NCBI GenBank assembly: GCA_037045265.1
Contig: JBAOHV010000002.1
Coordinates: forward strand, 62,001 to 126,000
Source: JBAOHV01 sp037045265
GTDB lineage: Bacteria > Actinomycetota > Acidimicrobiia > Acidimicrobiales > Microtrichaceae
Direction of reading: 5' to 3'
DNA: 64,000 bases
Positions 37,939-46,975 of the stretch are shown here, one piece after another; the first letter of the stretch is position 1; the number at the start of each line of letters is the position of its first letter. The translations under genes were made by a program, and so were the position numbers. The notes beneath the pieces were generated by a model. The model was not told the DNA's origin. It saw only the letters and a list, made by a program, of their open reading frames with translations, and made no database searches.

Positions 37939-39481
37939 ATGACCGATACGCCGTGGCTCGATGACGCTTCGTCCCTCGTGGACGCATTCCGAGCAGGGGA
38001 ACGCTCCCCGAAGGAGGAGTTGGAGGCCACGTTCGCGGCGATCGACCGCAGCGAGCTGAACTGCTTCTCCCATCTGGACCCCGAGCGGGCGTTCGCCGCC
38101 GCTGAGAAGGCGGACCTGACAAAGCCGTTCGGTGGGGTACCCGTGGGCATCAAGGAGCTGGAGCAGGTCAAGGGCTGGCCCGACACCGGCGCGTCGCTGC
38201 TGTTCAAGGACCGGATCGCCCCGAACAACAGCGCCGTGGTCGATCGCTTCACCGGCGAAGGTGGAGCCATTCCGGTCGGACTGACCACGTCGTCGGAGTT
38301 CGGCGGGTTGAACGTCTCGATCACCAAGCTCAACGGCGTGTGCCACAACCCCTGGCAACACGGCCGCACGGTCGGCGGATCGTCGGGTGGCAGCGCAGCG
38401 GCGGTCTCCGGTGGGTTGGTGTCGTCGGCCTCCGGCGGCGACGGAGGCGGGTCGATCCGGATCCCCGCCGGCTACACCGGGCTGTTCGGCATGAAGGGCA
38501 CCTACGGCCGGCTGTCCCGCGGTCCCCATGCCCGCGTTCCGGCCGGGAACGGTCGTCCTCGGCTGTCTGGCGCGCTCGGTGCGTGACGCCGCTCGCTACT
38601 ACGACGTCTGCGCGGGAGTCGACAGCCGCGATCCGTCGAGCCTCCCCAATCCGGGTGGCTGGGAGCGCAACCTCGGTTCGACCGACCTCAAGGGCAAGCG
38701 TGTCGCCGTGCTGCCGTCGATCGCGGGCGTCAAGCTCGAGCCCGGGGTCGAGGAGCAACTGCGTGAGCGCGCCGCCGAGCTGATCGAAGCCGCGGGCATG
38801 GTGCCGGTCGACATCTCGCTCGCGCTGCCGAACCTCGCCGCCCAGTGGGCCATGGGCAACCTCTCGACGCTTCTGCCCGAGCTCGGCCGGCTGTGGCCGT
38901 CACGAGCCGACGATCTGACCGACGAGATCGCTCTCGGAGTTCGTCTGTCGGAGTCGTTGTACAACCTGCACGTGGCCGCAGTCGCCGAGGCTCAGCGCCT
39001 CGAGGCGAACGAGGCGATGGCCGCGGCCTTCGACAAGGTCGACTACATCATCTCCGCGACGAACCCGGGCCCCGCGTTCGCCGCGGACGCCACCACCAGC
39101 AGCCCCACGACCAGCTTCCTCGACGAGGCCGTGTCGTCCGCCGCTGCGAAGGTCGTCTTCCGCGGGCTGCTCGGATCGCTGAGGGTGATCAACGGTGCTT
39201 TCCCCCGCACGGCCAACTGGCTGATCGACGCGGTCGTCGACAAGGTCCCGGACCTGGTAACGATGGGTGGGCTGACGATCATCTCGAACATCTACGGCAA
39301 CCCGGCGGTGTCGATCCCGGCGGGGACGGTCAACGGTCTGCCGGTCGGCATGCAGGTGCTCGCCCCGCATCACCGCGATGGGGAGCTGTTCGACCTCGGT
39401 CTGGTCGCCGAGCGCGACCTCGCCTGGCCCAAGGTCGCGCCGGCCGTCACCGCAGGAGCGGGCGCAACGGTCAGTGCTTGA
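37939..39481 (+). CDS. amidase (amidase signature family), one frameshift
   Basis: Ser-cisSer-Lys hydrolase of amides. The triad is visible: Lys in GVPVGIKELEQ near residue 72, cis-Ser in VGGSSGGSAAA near 150 and the nucleophile region GGDGGGSIRIPAGYTG near 174. After YGRLSRGP the frame breaks and continues as MPAFRPGTVVLGCLARSVRD; the break falls in the C4 run at 38524-38527, where one C too many restores the frame. The joined protein of about 513 aa has the normal family length. It is convergent with, and overlaps by 11 bp, the small gene at 39471. Substrate unknown. Confidence 0.86.
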
Positions 39482-39806
39482 GGCGCTTGGACTTCTGATC
39501 CTCGAGCTGGCGTAGCACTTCGTCGCGGATGTGCGCGATGGCGACCTTCGTGTCCTCGTCGGCCGAGGTGGCGACGAGCGGGCTCAGCCCGACCATGTGG
39601 CACTCCAGGGTGACCTTGCGGCCACGTTGACCCGGCTCCTTCATGTGGAGGTCCAAGCGCACTTGATCGGCCGACTGGCCGGCCAGGTGCGAGTCCATCC
39701 GAGCCAGGATCGTGGTCACAGTGGAGCGCTCGTCGTCATGGAAGCCATGGCCGAGGACCAGGCACTTCTCGACGGTTGCGTCATCGGTCTCAGGGGTGAT
39801 GCTCAT
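39471..39806 (-). CDS. short HPF/RaiA-like (S30EA) ribosome-associated protein, 111 aa
   Basis: The pattern of alternating strands and two helices (VRLDLHMKEPGQRGRKVTLE, LSPLVATSADEDTKVAIAHI, DEVLRQLEDQKSKRLKH) matches the N-terminal domain of hibernation-promoting factors, which block the ribosome decoding site in resting cells. Long actinobacterial HPFs add a C-terminal dimerisation domain; this one lacks it and resembles a short HPF or a paralogue. It lies 20 bp after the LLM oxidoreductase gene start-to-stop run in the same direction. Assignment rests on pattern only. Confidence 0.6.
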   Translation of the reverse strand: MSITPETDDATVEKCLVLGHGFHDDERSTVTTILARMDSHLAGQSADQVRLDLHMKEPGQRGRKVTLECHMVGLSPLVATSADEDTKVAIAHIRDEVLRQLEDQKSKRLKH

Positions 39807-39826
39807 CGTCGAGGGGTTCTAGCAGC

Positions 39827-40855
39827 TCATGGCGACAAGATGATGTCGGCGGCCTGTTCGAGCGTCGCCCGGTCGGCGGCGTGGACCAGGATCTCGGTCA
39901 CGGGCGACTCCTTCCATGCCGCAACCCGGTCCGCGATGCGTGCAGGCGTGCCGACCAGCGAGATCTCGTCCGCGAACTCGACGGGCACCTCGAAGACGGC
40001 TTCGTCGCCCCGCCCCTCCAGGAACAGGTCCTGGATCCTCTCGGCCTGCTCGCCCAGTCCCATCCGTGCTGCGAGCTTGGTGTGGTAGTTCTGGCCCTTG
40101 GCGCCCATTCCACCGATGTAGAACGCGAGCATCGCCCTGGTACCGGCCAGGGCGTCCTCGATCGTCCCGGGTCGATCGTCGGCCGTGGGGATGAACGCCG
40201 CGAGCGCGGCGATCTCGAAGTCCTCCGATGCGCCGGCCAGCTGATCGGCATAGACGTCCTGGCGGTAGGGCGAGTAGTAGAGGGGCAGCCAGCCGTCCGC
40301 GATCTCGGCGGTCTGGGTCACGTTCCTGGGCCCCTCGGCGCCCAGGTAGATCGGGATGCGACGACGCAGCGGATGCACGATCGACTTGAGCGGCTTGCCG
40401 AGTCCGACGCTGCCCGGACCTGAGTACGGATGCTGGTGGAACTCGCCCTGGAAGTTGAGCGGCTCCTCGCGGGCGACGACCCGCCGGATGATCTCGACGT
40501 ACTCACGGGTGCGGGCCAGGGGCTTGTCCGACGGCCTGCCGTACCAGCCTTCGACCACCTGGGGTCCAGAGACTCCCAGGCCCAACATGAACCGGCCGTT
40601 GGACAGGTGGTCGAGCGTGATCGCCGACATGGCGGTGGCGGTCGGTGTGCGTGCGGCGAGCTGTACGACCGAAGTCCCCAGAGAGATGCGTTCGGTCATC
40701 GCCGCCAGGTAGGCGAGCGGTGTGAACACGTCGGAACCCCATGCCTCGGCGGTCCACACCGAGTTGAAGCCGAGCTCCTCGGCAGCGACGGCGCGGTCCA
40801 CCCAGTCGGGCGAAGGCAGTTGCCCCCAGTAGCCCAGTTGCAGTCCGAGTTTCAT
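39827..40855 (-). CDS. LLM-class F420-dependent oxidoreductase, 342 aa
   Basis: Luciferase-like TIM-barrel enzyme, probably using coenzyme F420. The N-terminus LGLQLGYWGQLPSPDWVD and LGFNSVWTAEAWGSDVFTPL, then TERISLGTSVVQLAARTP and GRFMLGLGVSGPQVVEGWYG, are the usual elements of the group. It belongs to a minus-strand run with an enoyl-CoA hydratase, suggesting work on acyl or steroid-type substrates, but this cannot be fixed. The start ATG has GGGGGAGATC just upstream. Confidence 0.86.
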   Translation of the reverse strand: MKLGLQLGYWGQLPSPDWVDRAVAAEELGFNSVWTAEAWGSDVFTPLAYLAAMTERISLGTSVVQLAARTPTATAMSAITLDHLSNGRFMLGLGVSGPQVVEGWYGRPSDKPLARTREYVEIIRRVVAREEPLNFQGEFHQHPYSGPGSVGLGKPLKSIVHPLRRRIPIYLGAEGPRNVTQTAEIADGWLPLYYSPYRQDVYADQLAGASEDFEIAALAAFIPTADDRPGTIEDALAGTRAMLAFYIGGMGAKGQNYHTKLAARMGLGEQAERIQDLFLEGRGDEAVFEVPVEFADEISLVGTPARIADRVAAWKESPVTEILVHAADRATLEQAADIILSP

Positions 40856-40865
40856 GATCTCCCCC

Positions 40866-41705
40866 TCAGGTTCCGGTGAAGTTCGGTGTGCGCTTCTCCT
40901 TGAACGCGCGGGGTCCTTCCTTCGCGTCGTTGGAGCCGAACACGTCCCAGCCGTAGGTGAACTCGTGTTCGAGCGCTTCGTCCTGGCGCATGCCGTTCGT
41001 CTCCCGCAGGGTCCGTAGGATCGCCTTGACCGCCAGCGGCCCGTTCGAGCAGATCTCCTGGCCGATCTCGATCGCCTTCGCCAGGGCCTCGCCGTCTGGC
41101 ACCACGTAGCCGATCAACCCCAGGTCGAGTGCCTCCTGGGCGCTGATGTGGCGGCCGGTCAGCAGCAGGTCGCAAGCGACGGTGTAGGGGATCTGGCGCG
41201 GGATCCGAACCACCGAGCCGCCCATCGGGTACAGGGACCAGCGGACCTCGGAGATGCCGAACTTCGTGGACTCGCCGGCCACGCGGATCTCGGTTGCACC
41301 GAGCAGTTCAGTGCCGCCGGCGATGGCGGCGCCCTCGGCTGCCAGGATGAGCGGCACGTTCGGCTGCCAGGTCCGTAGGAGCGCCTTCCATGGCAGGTCC
41401 GGGTCCTGCGCCAGTCGGGCCTGCACGTCGATCTGGCCCGGCTGCAGGTCGCCCTGGTGGCCGCCGGCCATCTCCTTCAGGTCGGCACCAGCGCAGAAGT
41501 CCCCGCCGGAGCCGGTGAGCACCAACGCCCGCACGTCTGGATCGGTGTCGGCCTCGACGAAGGCGTCCAGCATGCGCACGAGCATCTCGCCGTTGATGGC
41601 GTTCTTACGCTCAGGGCGATTGAGCGTCACGATCATCAGGTGACCCTGGCGCTCGACCAGGACTGCCGGCTCGGTCTCGTCGGCTGCGGAGTTGTCGGTA
41701 CCCAC
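40866..41705 (-). CDS. enoyl-CoA hydratase/isomerase (crotonase) family protein, 279 aa
   Basis: Crotonase-fold enzyme acting on CoA esters. IVTLNRPERKNAINGEML near residue 27 and the oxyanion-hole segments SGGDFCAGADLKEMAGG and AAIAGGTELLGATEIRVA are clear, as is the C-terminal GPRAFKEKRTPNFTG. The usual first catalytic Glu is not obvious, since the second segment reads GGTELLG, so hydratase or isomerase cannot be separated. The start is a GTG. It is followed after 10 bp by the LLM oxidoreductase gene. Confidence 0.85.
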   Translation of the reverse strand: MGTDNSAADETEPAVLVERQGHLMIVTLNRPERKNAINGEMLVRMLDAFVEADTDPDVRALVLTGSGGDFCAGADLKEMAGGHQGDLQPGQIDVQARLAQDPDLPWKALLRTWQPNVPLILAAEGAAIAGGTELLGATEIRVAGESTKFGISEVRWSLYPMGGSVVRIPRQIPYTVACDLLLTGRHISAQEALDLGLIGYVVPDGEALAKAIEIGQEICSNGPLAVKAILRTLRETNGMRQDEALEHEFTYGWDVFGSNDAKEGPRAFKEKRTPNFTGT

Positions 41706-41772
41706 TGGCCCCCCTGGGTTCGTCGTTCGGTGGTGGGGAACCCTATGTCACGGCGCACCTAGGCTCGCCAGG

Positions 41773-42492
41773 GTGCCCCGGGTCTACATCCACGAGCTGG
41801 TCGACGTGGTCGGTACCGAACGTGCCCGCTACCAGCACCACATGACCGCCAACTGGTGCCCCGAGGCGGGCCCGCTGCGCCGCCAACGGTGCTTCGGGGT
41901 GTTCTCGACCGTCGGGTCGACCGGCCGGTGGCCCCAGGTCGTGAACCTGTGGGAGTACGACTCGTGGGAAGACCTGGCACACAACTTCTCGGTCGAACTG
42001 GTCGGGGCGTCACATCGTGACCCGATGCTCGAGGTGTGGTGGCAGCGCGCTGCGTCGTTCCGTACCGGTGGACTGGACAGGATCCTGGTGGCTCACGACG
42101 AGTCGCGCGGGGTGCAGGACTGGTGCGAGAGCGGTGGCACCGCCGCGGTTGCCTATGTGCACGAGATCGTGCGCACCGAGGTCGACGGCGCTGTAGCGCT
42201 GGCTGACGATGTCGCGGCCGACCGTCACGGGCTGGCCGATCGCTTCGACCTGGAGTTGGTCGGGCTGTGGCGAACCGCCATGCGCGCCGACGACGAGGTC
42301 GTGGTCCTGCGAGCGGTACCCGACTGGCGGAGCTGGGCCGGCTACGAGTCGTGGGCTTCGCAGGTCGGTGCGAGCAGCCCCCCGGGCACGGTCGAGCTGC
42401 AGCGAACGCTGCTGGTCGACGCCGAGCTGTCACCCCTGCGTATCGGACGTCAGCCGGATGTGGAGGATCGGCGTCCGCTCGACCAGATCTGA
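41773..42492 (+). CDS. NIPSNAP-like duplicated alpha-beta-barrel protein, 239 aa
   Basis: Two similar halves: VYIHELVDVVGTERARYQHH with VVNLWEYDSWEDLAHNF, then AYVHEIVRTEVDGAVALADD with WRSWAGYESWASQVG. This is the layout of dimeric alpha-beta-barrel proteins of the NIPSNAP/EthD type. No catalytic residues can be named. The GTG start at 41773 leaves a 67-bp divergent gap to the enoyl-CoA hydratase, so shared control is possible. The glycosyltransferase gene follows after 29 bp. Confidence 0.6.
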   Translation: MPRVYIHELVDVVGTERARYQHHMTANWCPEAGPLRRQRCFGVFSTVGSTGRWPQVVNLWEYDSWEDLAHNFSVELVGASHRDPMLEVWWQRAASFRTGGLDRILVAHDESRGVQDWCESGGTAAVAYVHEIVRTEVDGAVALADDVAADRHGLADRFDLELVGLWRTAMRADDEVVVLRAVPDWRSWAGYESWASQVGASSPPGTVELQRTLLVDAELSPLRIGRQPDVEDRRPLDQI

Positions 42493-42521
42493 CCGTCGGC
42501 AGTCCCCGGTACGCTCGAACC

Positions 42522-43451
42522 GTGGAATCCACGGCGCTCAAGATCGCGGCATGCGTGTGCACCTACCGTCGCAACGAGCCTCTGGCCCGGTTGCTCGAAC
42601 GCCTGGCCGAGATCGCGGACAGGTCAGCGGACAGGTTCCAGCTCGGGGTGGTGGTCGTCGATGACAACCCCGGTGGCGACGCGGAGCCGGTCGTCGAGTC
42701 GTTCGTGGACCGCTTCCCGTTGGGGGTCCACTACCGGCGATGCGGTCATCAGAACATCTCGCTCGCACGCAACGCCGCGCTGCAGGGCGGGGCCGAGCTC
42801 GCCGAGGTCGTAGTCATGACCGATGACGACTGCGTTCCCGACGTCGAGTGGATCGACGCGCTGCTCGACACCCGTGAGGCGACCGGCGCCGACTCGGTGT
42901 CGGGTCCGCTGCTCGTGATGCTGCCCCCTGGCGCGCCTGCATGGTTGCAGAAGCAGCGTGTGTTCGACTTCGATCACGAGGTGATCCCGGATGGCGCCCC
43001 ACTCGACACCGGTCAGACCAACAACTGCCTGATCGACACTGCGTGGCTGGCTGCACACCCCGAGCACCGCTTCGACCCTGAGTACGGGCGGATCGGCGGC
43101 GAGGACATGGTGTTCTTCCGCGGTGCGATCGCACTGGGCATGCGTTCATTCCACAGCGAACGGGCGCGGGTGCACCAGTACGAGCCCATGGACGAGGTGA
43201 CTCTGTGGGCGCTCATGAAGTCACGATTCTGGTGGGGTAACAGCGAAGCTGTGATCAACCTGGAGACATCGGCTGCTAGCCGCCCGCGACTCGTGGTCCG
43301 CGGGGCGCGGCGCTGCGCCAGGGCGCTGGCGATGCCGCTACGGCGTTCGCTGCGACGCGATTCACCTCACGGCAGGGTGGCCTTGATCGGCGTGGCTCGC
43401 GGAGCAGGCCTGGTCGTGGGTGCACTCGGTGTGCGGATGAACCACCACTAG
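42522..43451 (+). CDS. family 2 glycosyltransferase, 309 aa
   Basis: GT-A enzyme: KIAACVCTYRRNEPLARLLE at the start, VVVVDDNPGGDAEP, the DxD-type metal site VVMTDDDCVPDVEW, and the acceptor-side motif RIGGEDMVFFRGAIALGM with the likely catalytic base. The C-terminal hydrophobic helix (GVARGAGLVVGALGV) may dock it to the membrane. Such enzymes in actinobacteria build surface polysaccharides. The GTG at 42522 follows the stop of the preceding gene by 29 bp. It is convergent with the SDR after 3 bp. Confidence 0.84.
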   Translation: MESTALKIAACVCTYRRNEPLARLLERLAEIADRSADRFQLGVVVVDDNPGGDAEPVVESFVDRFPLGVHYRRCGHQNISLARNAALQGGAELAEVVVMTDDDCVPDVEWIDALLDTREATGADSVSGPLLVMLPPGAPAWLQKQRVFDFDHEVIPDGAPLDTGQTNNCLIDTAWLAAHPEHRFDPEYGRIGGEDMVFFRGAIALGMRSFHSERARVHQYEPMDEVTLWALMKSRFWWGNSEAVINLETSAASRPRLVVRGARRCARALAMPLRRSLRRDSPHGRVALIGVARGAGLVVGALGVRMNHH

Positions 43452-43454
43452 CTC

Positions 43455-44246
43455 CTACAGGTCGGGCAGTCCCAGCCCGAGAGGCGGCGTGAGCATGCCG
43501 CCGTCTATCTCGAGCACCTTGCCTGTCAGGTAGGAACCCGCCGGTGAGCACAGGTACAGGACCCCTGCTGCGATGTCCTCGGGCTCGCCCAGCCGCCGCA
43601 GCTGTGTCGACTGCTCCATCGCCGTACGAGTCGACTCGTCTGTCAGCACCATCTCGAGCGCCGAGGTGGCGACCGATCCGACCGCTATGGCGTTGACCCG
43701 AACGCGCGGCGACAGGTCGCAGGCCATCTCGCGGGTCAGATGTGTCAGGGCGGCCTTGGCGGTCCCGTAGGCGGCGAACCCCCGATCGGGAACGCGGCCA
43801 GCGGCGGACGAGATGTTCACCACCGACCCGCCACCGCGCTCGAGCATCGCCGGAACGGCCTGCTTGGTCAGCTCGAACGCCGTGGTGACGTTGAACGTCA
43901 GCGCTCGTTCGAATGAGCGGATGCTGGTGTCGAGCAATGCCTTGGGCATCGACCCGCCGGCGTTGTTGACCAGCAGATCGAGGCCGCCGAGCTGGGCGAC
44001 CGCCGTGTCGACGAGATCGCCCAGGCGGTCGAGCTCCATCACGTCGAAGGCGACGGGGACCGCCCGTTGGCCGATCGCGCGGATCTCATCGGCTACCTGT
44101 TCGACTTGCTCGGCGGTTCGGGCAGCAACCACTACATCAGCGCCGGCTTCGGCCAGAGCGATGGCTGATGCACGCCCGATCCCGCGGCCGGCACCGGTGA
44201 CCAGCGCGACCCGACCTTCGAGGCGGAACCGATCGAGGATGGTCAT
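43455..44246 (-). CDS. SDR family oxidoreductase, 263 aa
   Basis: Classical short-chain dehydrogenase. Cofactor loop VALVTGAGRGIGRASAIAL with VVVAARTAEQ after strand 2 suggests NADP or NAD use. NNAGG, the catalytic Ser in NISSAAGRVPD, Tyr and Lys in YGTAKAALTHL, and the end LTGKVLEIDGGML are present. GAAGGGAAGC stands 6 nt before the ATG. It is the last complete gene before the integrated element. The substrate is not evident. Confidence 0.88.
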   Translation of the reverse strand: MTILDRFRLEGRVALVTGAGRGIGRASAIALAEAGADVVVAARTAEQVEQVADEIRAIGQRAVPVAFDVMELDRLGDLVDTAVAQLGGLDLLVNNAGGSMPKALLDTSIRSFERALTFNVTTAFELTKQAVPAMLERGGGSVVNISSAAGRVPDRGFAAYGTAKAALTHLTREMACDLSPRVRVNAIAVGSVATSALEMVLTDESTRTAMEQSTQLRRLGEPEDIAAGVLYLCSPAGSYLTGKVLEIDGGMLTPPLGLGLPDL

Positions 44247-44319
44247 GGGTTGCTTCCCTTCTGGTCCTGGAGCAGCGCCAGAGTAGGTCGCCGCCACATC
44301 ATTGGGAGTCTGGCACGCC

Positions 44320-44481
44320 TCACCCGGGTACTGGCCCGGCTCGTCGTCGATGGTGGCGCTGACCCCAGAAGGAATGGTCGTCGGGGGCGGTCCAGCGCGT
44401 CCAGCCGTCGGAGTCGAGCTGCAGTGACCAACCCTGTCGATGGGCGACCCGGTGGTGTCGTCGGCAGAGCATGACCATGTT
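44320..44481 (-). pseudogene. 3' fragment of DUF222-HNH endonuclease gene, cut off by the integrated element
   Basis: Reading from 44481 to the TGA at 44320-44322 gives 53 codons beginning NMVMLCRRHHRVAHRQGWS, the last part of the HNH motif and the C-terminus of a DUF222/13E12-repeat protein (LQLDSDGWTRWTAPDDHS). It has no start and no N-terminus. The missing 5' part is at 54275-55433 on the same strand, ending GGPTDLDN. Joining the two at the shared GTT gives DLDNMVMLCRRHHRV, a normal HNH motif, in frame. Confidence 0.88.
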
Positions 44482-44490
44482 ACTGGTCAC
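44470..44490. other. attL, left attachment site of the integrated element
   Basis: The shared core GTT is at 44479-44481. Outside it lies host HNH sequence (GCATGACCAT); inside is element sequence (ACTGGTCACTCGTTAG). Compare attR at 54275-54277. Confidence 0.8.
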
Positions 44491-44508
44491 TCGTTAGTAT
44501 GACCCCTC

Positions 44509-45915
44509 ATGGGACATGTGACAGCGGCGGCGGTGTACGCACGGATTTCGTCGGATCAGGACGGCACGGCGTTGGGGGTGCAGCGCCAGGTGAAGGACTG
44601 CCGCAAGCTCGCTGGCGGGTTGGGGTGGACGATCGCTGAGGAGTACGTGGACAACGACATCTCGGCGTTCTCCGGCAAGCGTCGGCCCCGCTACGAGGCG
44701 ATGTTGGCCGACATTGCGGAGGGTCGCCGGGATGCGGTGTTGGTGTATCACGCTGACCGGTTGACTCGTCGGCCGATCGAGTTGGAGCAATTCCTCGAGG
44801 TTGTCACCGCCGCCGGGGTGCGGTCATGTCCGGTTCGTGGCCGGCGGCGACTTGGACCTTGGCAATGGCGACGGGTTGTTGGTGTTGCGCATGTTGGCGG
44901 CGGTGGCGGCGAACGAGTCGGCGTCGAAGTCGCGTCGGTTGCGACGCAAGTTCGACGAAAACGCAGCGGCCGGGTTGCCGCACGGTGGGTCGAACCGGCC
45001 GTTCGGGTTCGACGACGACCGGATCACGCACCGTCCGGACGAGGCCGAGGTGATCCGCACCCTGGCTGGCTCGGTTCATCGCCGGGGAGTCGTACCGGTC
45101 GTTGGTGCAGTGGCTCGACGACGAGGGCGTGCGCACGGTCAACGGTGGTGTGTGGCGCACGATGTCGCTGCGCACGATGTTGACGAACCCTCGCATGGCA
45201 GGGCTACGCGAGCACCGGGGTGAGATCGTCGGCCCGGCGGTGTGGGAGCCGATCATCACTCTGGAGGACCGGGACCGCATCCTTTCTCGTGTCCGGGCCA
45301 AGGCGGCGTCCGGGCGGCGGGTGCCGCAGCGGTACCTGTTGTCGGGATTGTTGCGCTGCGGCAAGTGCGGGGTCCGGTTGTACTCGTCGCGACGCCAGAC
45401 ATCGCGCCGCTACGTGTGCCTCTCGGGACCTGACCATGGTGGCTGTGGCCGGTTGACCGTGGTCGCGGAGCCAGTCGAGGATCTGATCACCGACGCCGTC
45501 CTGTACCGACTCGACACCCCGGAGCTGGCCGAGGCGCTGACCGGCAGCGCCCAGGCCGATGCCGAGACCGCTGCGATGGCGGAGCAGATCGCAGCGGACC
45601 GGGCGCAACTCGACGAGCTCGCCCAGCTCTACGCCGCCAAGGCGATCCCCGCCCGGGAATGGCTCGCAGCACGCAACCCGATCGAGGAACGCATCAACGC
45701 CGCAGAACGCCGTCTGGCACGGGCAGCCCGCAGCCGACGCGCTCACCGGCCTCGTGGGCAACGGCGAAGGTCTACGAGGCCAATGGGCCGAACTCGGGCT
45801 GGATCGGCGTCACGTCATCGTCGCCGCGGTGCTCGACCACGCGGTGATCGGTCCCGGGGTCAGCGGTGCGCGGGCGTTGGACCCCGCCCGAGTCGAGCCC
45901 GTCTGGCGGCTCTGA
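44509..45915 (+). CDS. large serine recombinase (integrase), three frameshifts
   Basis: Site-specific recombinase, about 468 aa when frames are joined. Resolvase catalytic domain: AAVYARISSDQDGTALGVQR with the catalytic Ser, and VYHADRLTRRPIE. Recombinase domain: NRPFGFDDDRI and ARFIAGESYRSLVQWLDDEG. Zinc ribbon: LLRCGKCGVRLY and CLSGPDHGGCGRL. A coiled-coil tail (EQIAADRAQLDELAQLYAAK) follows. Frame changes fall near 44816 (a G4 run), 45067 and 45730; protein similarity continues across each, so assembly indels are likely. It lies 28 bp inside attL and should catalyse integration into, and with a helper excision from, the HNH gene. Confidence 0.88.
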
Positions 45916-46089
45916 CCCGGCGCGTCGACCGCTCAACAGCACCGCGACGCGGGCCACGACGTGTGCGTCGGTCACCTTCGGAGCGACTCCCTGACGGGCA
46001 CACGACGCCGTCACCCACTGCGCCACTTCGAACCCCGCGGCCGACGGCCGCTCGGGTACGTCGGCTGCGGTCGCCGGGACTGTTCTCAT
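45772..46089 (-). CDS. small unknown protein antisense to the recombinase 3' end, 105 aa
   Basis: A minus-strand frame starting at ATG 46089 after GGGAGGGGC, with VAQWVTASCARQGVAPKVTD and AHVVARVAVLL, a helix pair that looks like a small regulatory or accessory protein. The last 48 codons overlap the recombinase end on the other strand, so that part may be only a shadow. I recall similar small genes beside actinobacterial recombinases but cannot prove the link from this sequence. Low confidence. Confidence 0.35.
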   Translation of the reverse strand: MRTVPATAADVPERPSAAGFEVAQWVTASCARQGVAPKVTDAHVVARVAVLLSGRRAGSEPPDGLDSGGVQRPRTADPGTDHRVVEHRGDDDVTPIQPEFGPLAS

Positions 46090-46156
46090 GCCCCTCCCAA
46101 GCGCGCGGACCGCACCGGTGACGGCAGAGAAATCCGAGGAATGTCGAGCGCCCGGT

Positions 46157-46264
46157 CCCGGTCGAGAGACCCGTCGAGGGGTCAACGCCTCCGGTCGAGA
46201 CACCCGTCGATGAGTTGACCGTCAGCCGACAATCCGTGACCGTCCCGGTCGAGACTCCTGTCGA
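46157..46264. repeat. three spaced copies of a 19-20-bp direct repeat
   Basis: CCGGTCGAGA followed by G/C-AC-C/T-CC-C/T-GTCGA occurs at 46157-46177, 46191-46210 and 46244-46264, spaced by 34 and 53 bp. No convincing coding frame covers it. Such spaced repeats can bind a partition, replication or excision factor; here no such role is proven. Confidence 0.6.
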
Positions 46265-46318
46265 GGAACGGCACCGCCGGCCAGCCGACACCGAGCCACC
46301 GGGCTCCTGGGGTCAGGT

Positions 46319-46348
46319 GCGGTCAGGGTTGTGTTCAGCCCTGACCGC
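46319..46348. repeat. 10-bp inverted repeat, part of a GGTCAGGG repeat cluster
   Basis: GCGGTCAGGG and its exact reverse complement CCCTGACCGC enclose a 10-nt loop. The GGTCAGGGTTGTGTTCAG half is repeated with three changes at 46374-46391. It may be a terminator or a protein-binding site. Confidence 0.55.
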
Positions 46349-46483
46349 CGTGCGAACGCCGGGACGCGCCCGTGGTCAGGGTGGAGTTCAGACACCGGTT
46401 CAGGGTCCGGTCATCTCATCGCTCTGCCCGCGCCTGCGGGCCCGGGGCGAGGTCCGCTCCGGCTCCGAGACGAGGAGACACCC

Positions 46484-46975
46484 ATGGAACCCCCCATCGC
46501 GCTGCACCAAGACTGGAGTATCGGCAGCCCAGCTCGACCCGGCGCGGGCCCGCCCGGCGACAGTGTCCGTCCAGATGGCTGGGCCGTGCTCGATGACGGG
46601 CGCGCCCGAACGGCCGCTGCTGGTGTCGTTCGCTGCGGCGCCACGTCTGCGCCGAGTGCACCGGACCTGTGGTTGCGCTCGGTGGTGCGCCGGTGGGCCG
46701 CTCAGGTGCTGCGAGCCGCGTCGCTCGTGCCGGGCAGATTCCACCGAGCGACCTCGTCCGCACCGACCCCAGCGCTCTCGGACCGCCGCCCTGGTGGAGC
46801 TCGGACCGGTGTCGTGGCGAAGGCCGGAGCGTCGTCGCCGCGACGGTTCGTGTGCGGTCGAGTCGTCGTTCCCGACGTGGTCATGGGACGGCACAGACTG
46901 GCTAGTTCCGCAAGCGGAACTAGCGGAAGCACCGGGTGGAAGCGGGTGCAGCACCGGAACCGAGCCGCCTCATGA
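46484..46975 (+). CDS. doubtful ORF, 163 aa, coupled to the next gene
   Basis: ATG 46484 has GAGGAG 7 nt upstream, and its TGA overlaps the ATG of the next gene (ATGA). These two signs favour a real gene. Against it, codon third-position bias is weak in the second half, the composition is unusually rich in Ala, Arg and Ser without clear motifs, and the end covers a perfect 22-bp palindrome at 46912-46933 that looks regulatory. A frameshift inside a real gene is also possible. No function is suggested. Confidence 0.3.
   Translation: MEPPIALHQDWSIGSPARPGAGPPGDSVRPDGWAVLDDGRARTAAAGVVRCGATSAPSAPDLWLRSVVRRWAAQVLRAASLVPGRFHRATSSAPTPALSDRRPGGARTGVVAKAGASSPRRFVCGRVVVPDVVMGRHRLASSASGTSGSTGWKRVQHRNRAAS
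46912..46933. promoter_or_regulatory. 22-bp perfect palindrome, probable operator of the gene at 46972
   Basis: CTAGTTCCGC, AA, GCGGAACTAG: two exact 10-bp arms with a 2-bp centre, 38 bp before an ATG encoding a protein with two ribbon-helix-helix-like domains. Such proteins often bind palindromes in their own promoters, so autoregulation is a natural guess. Confidence 0.6.

Larger units (their letters stand above)
46090..46483. other. non-coding, repeat-rich stretch of the element
   Basis: I see no convincing gene here. It holds the three direct repeats (46157-46264), a 10-bp-stem hairpin (46319-46348), and two copies of an 18-bp repeat beginning GGTCAGGGT (46321-46338 and 46374-46391). Open frames across it are GC-driven. 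Confidence 0.6.
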
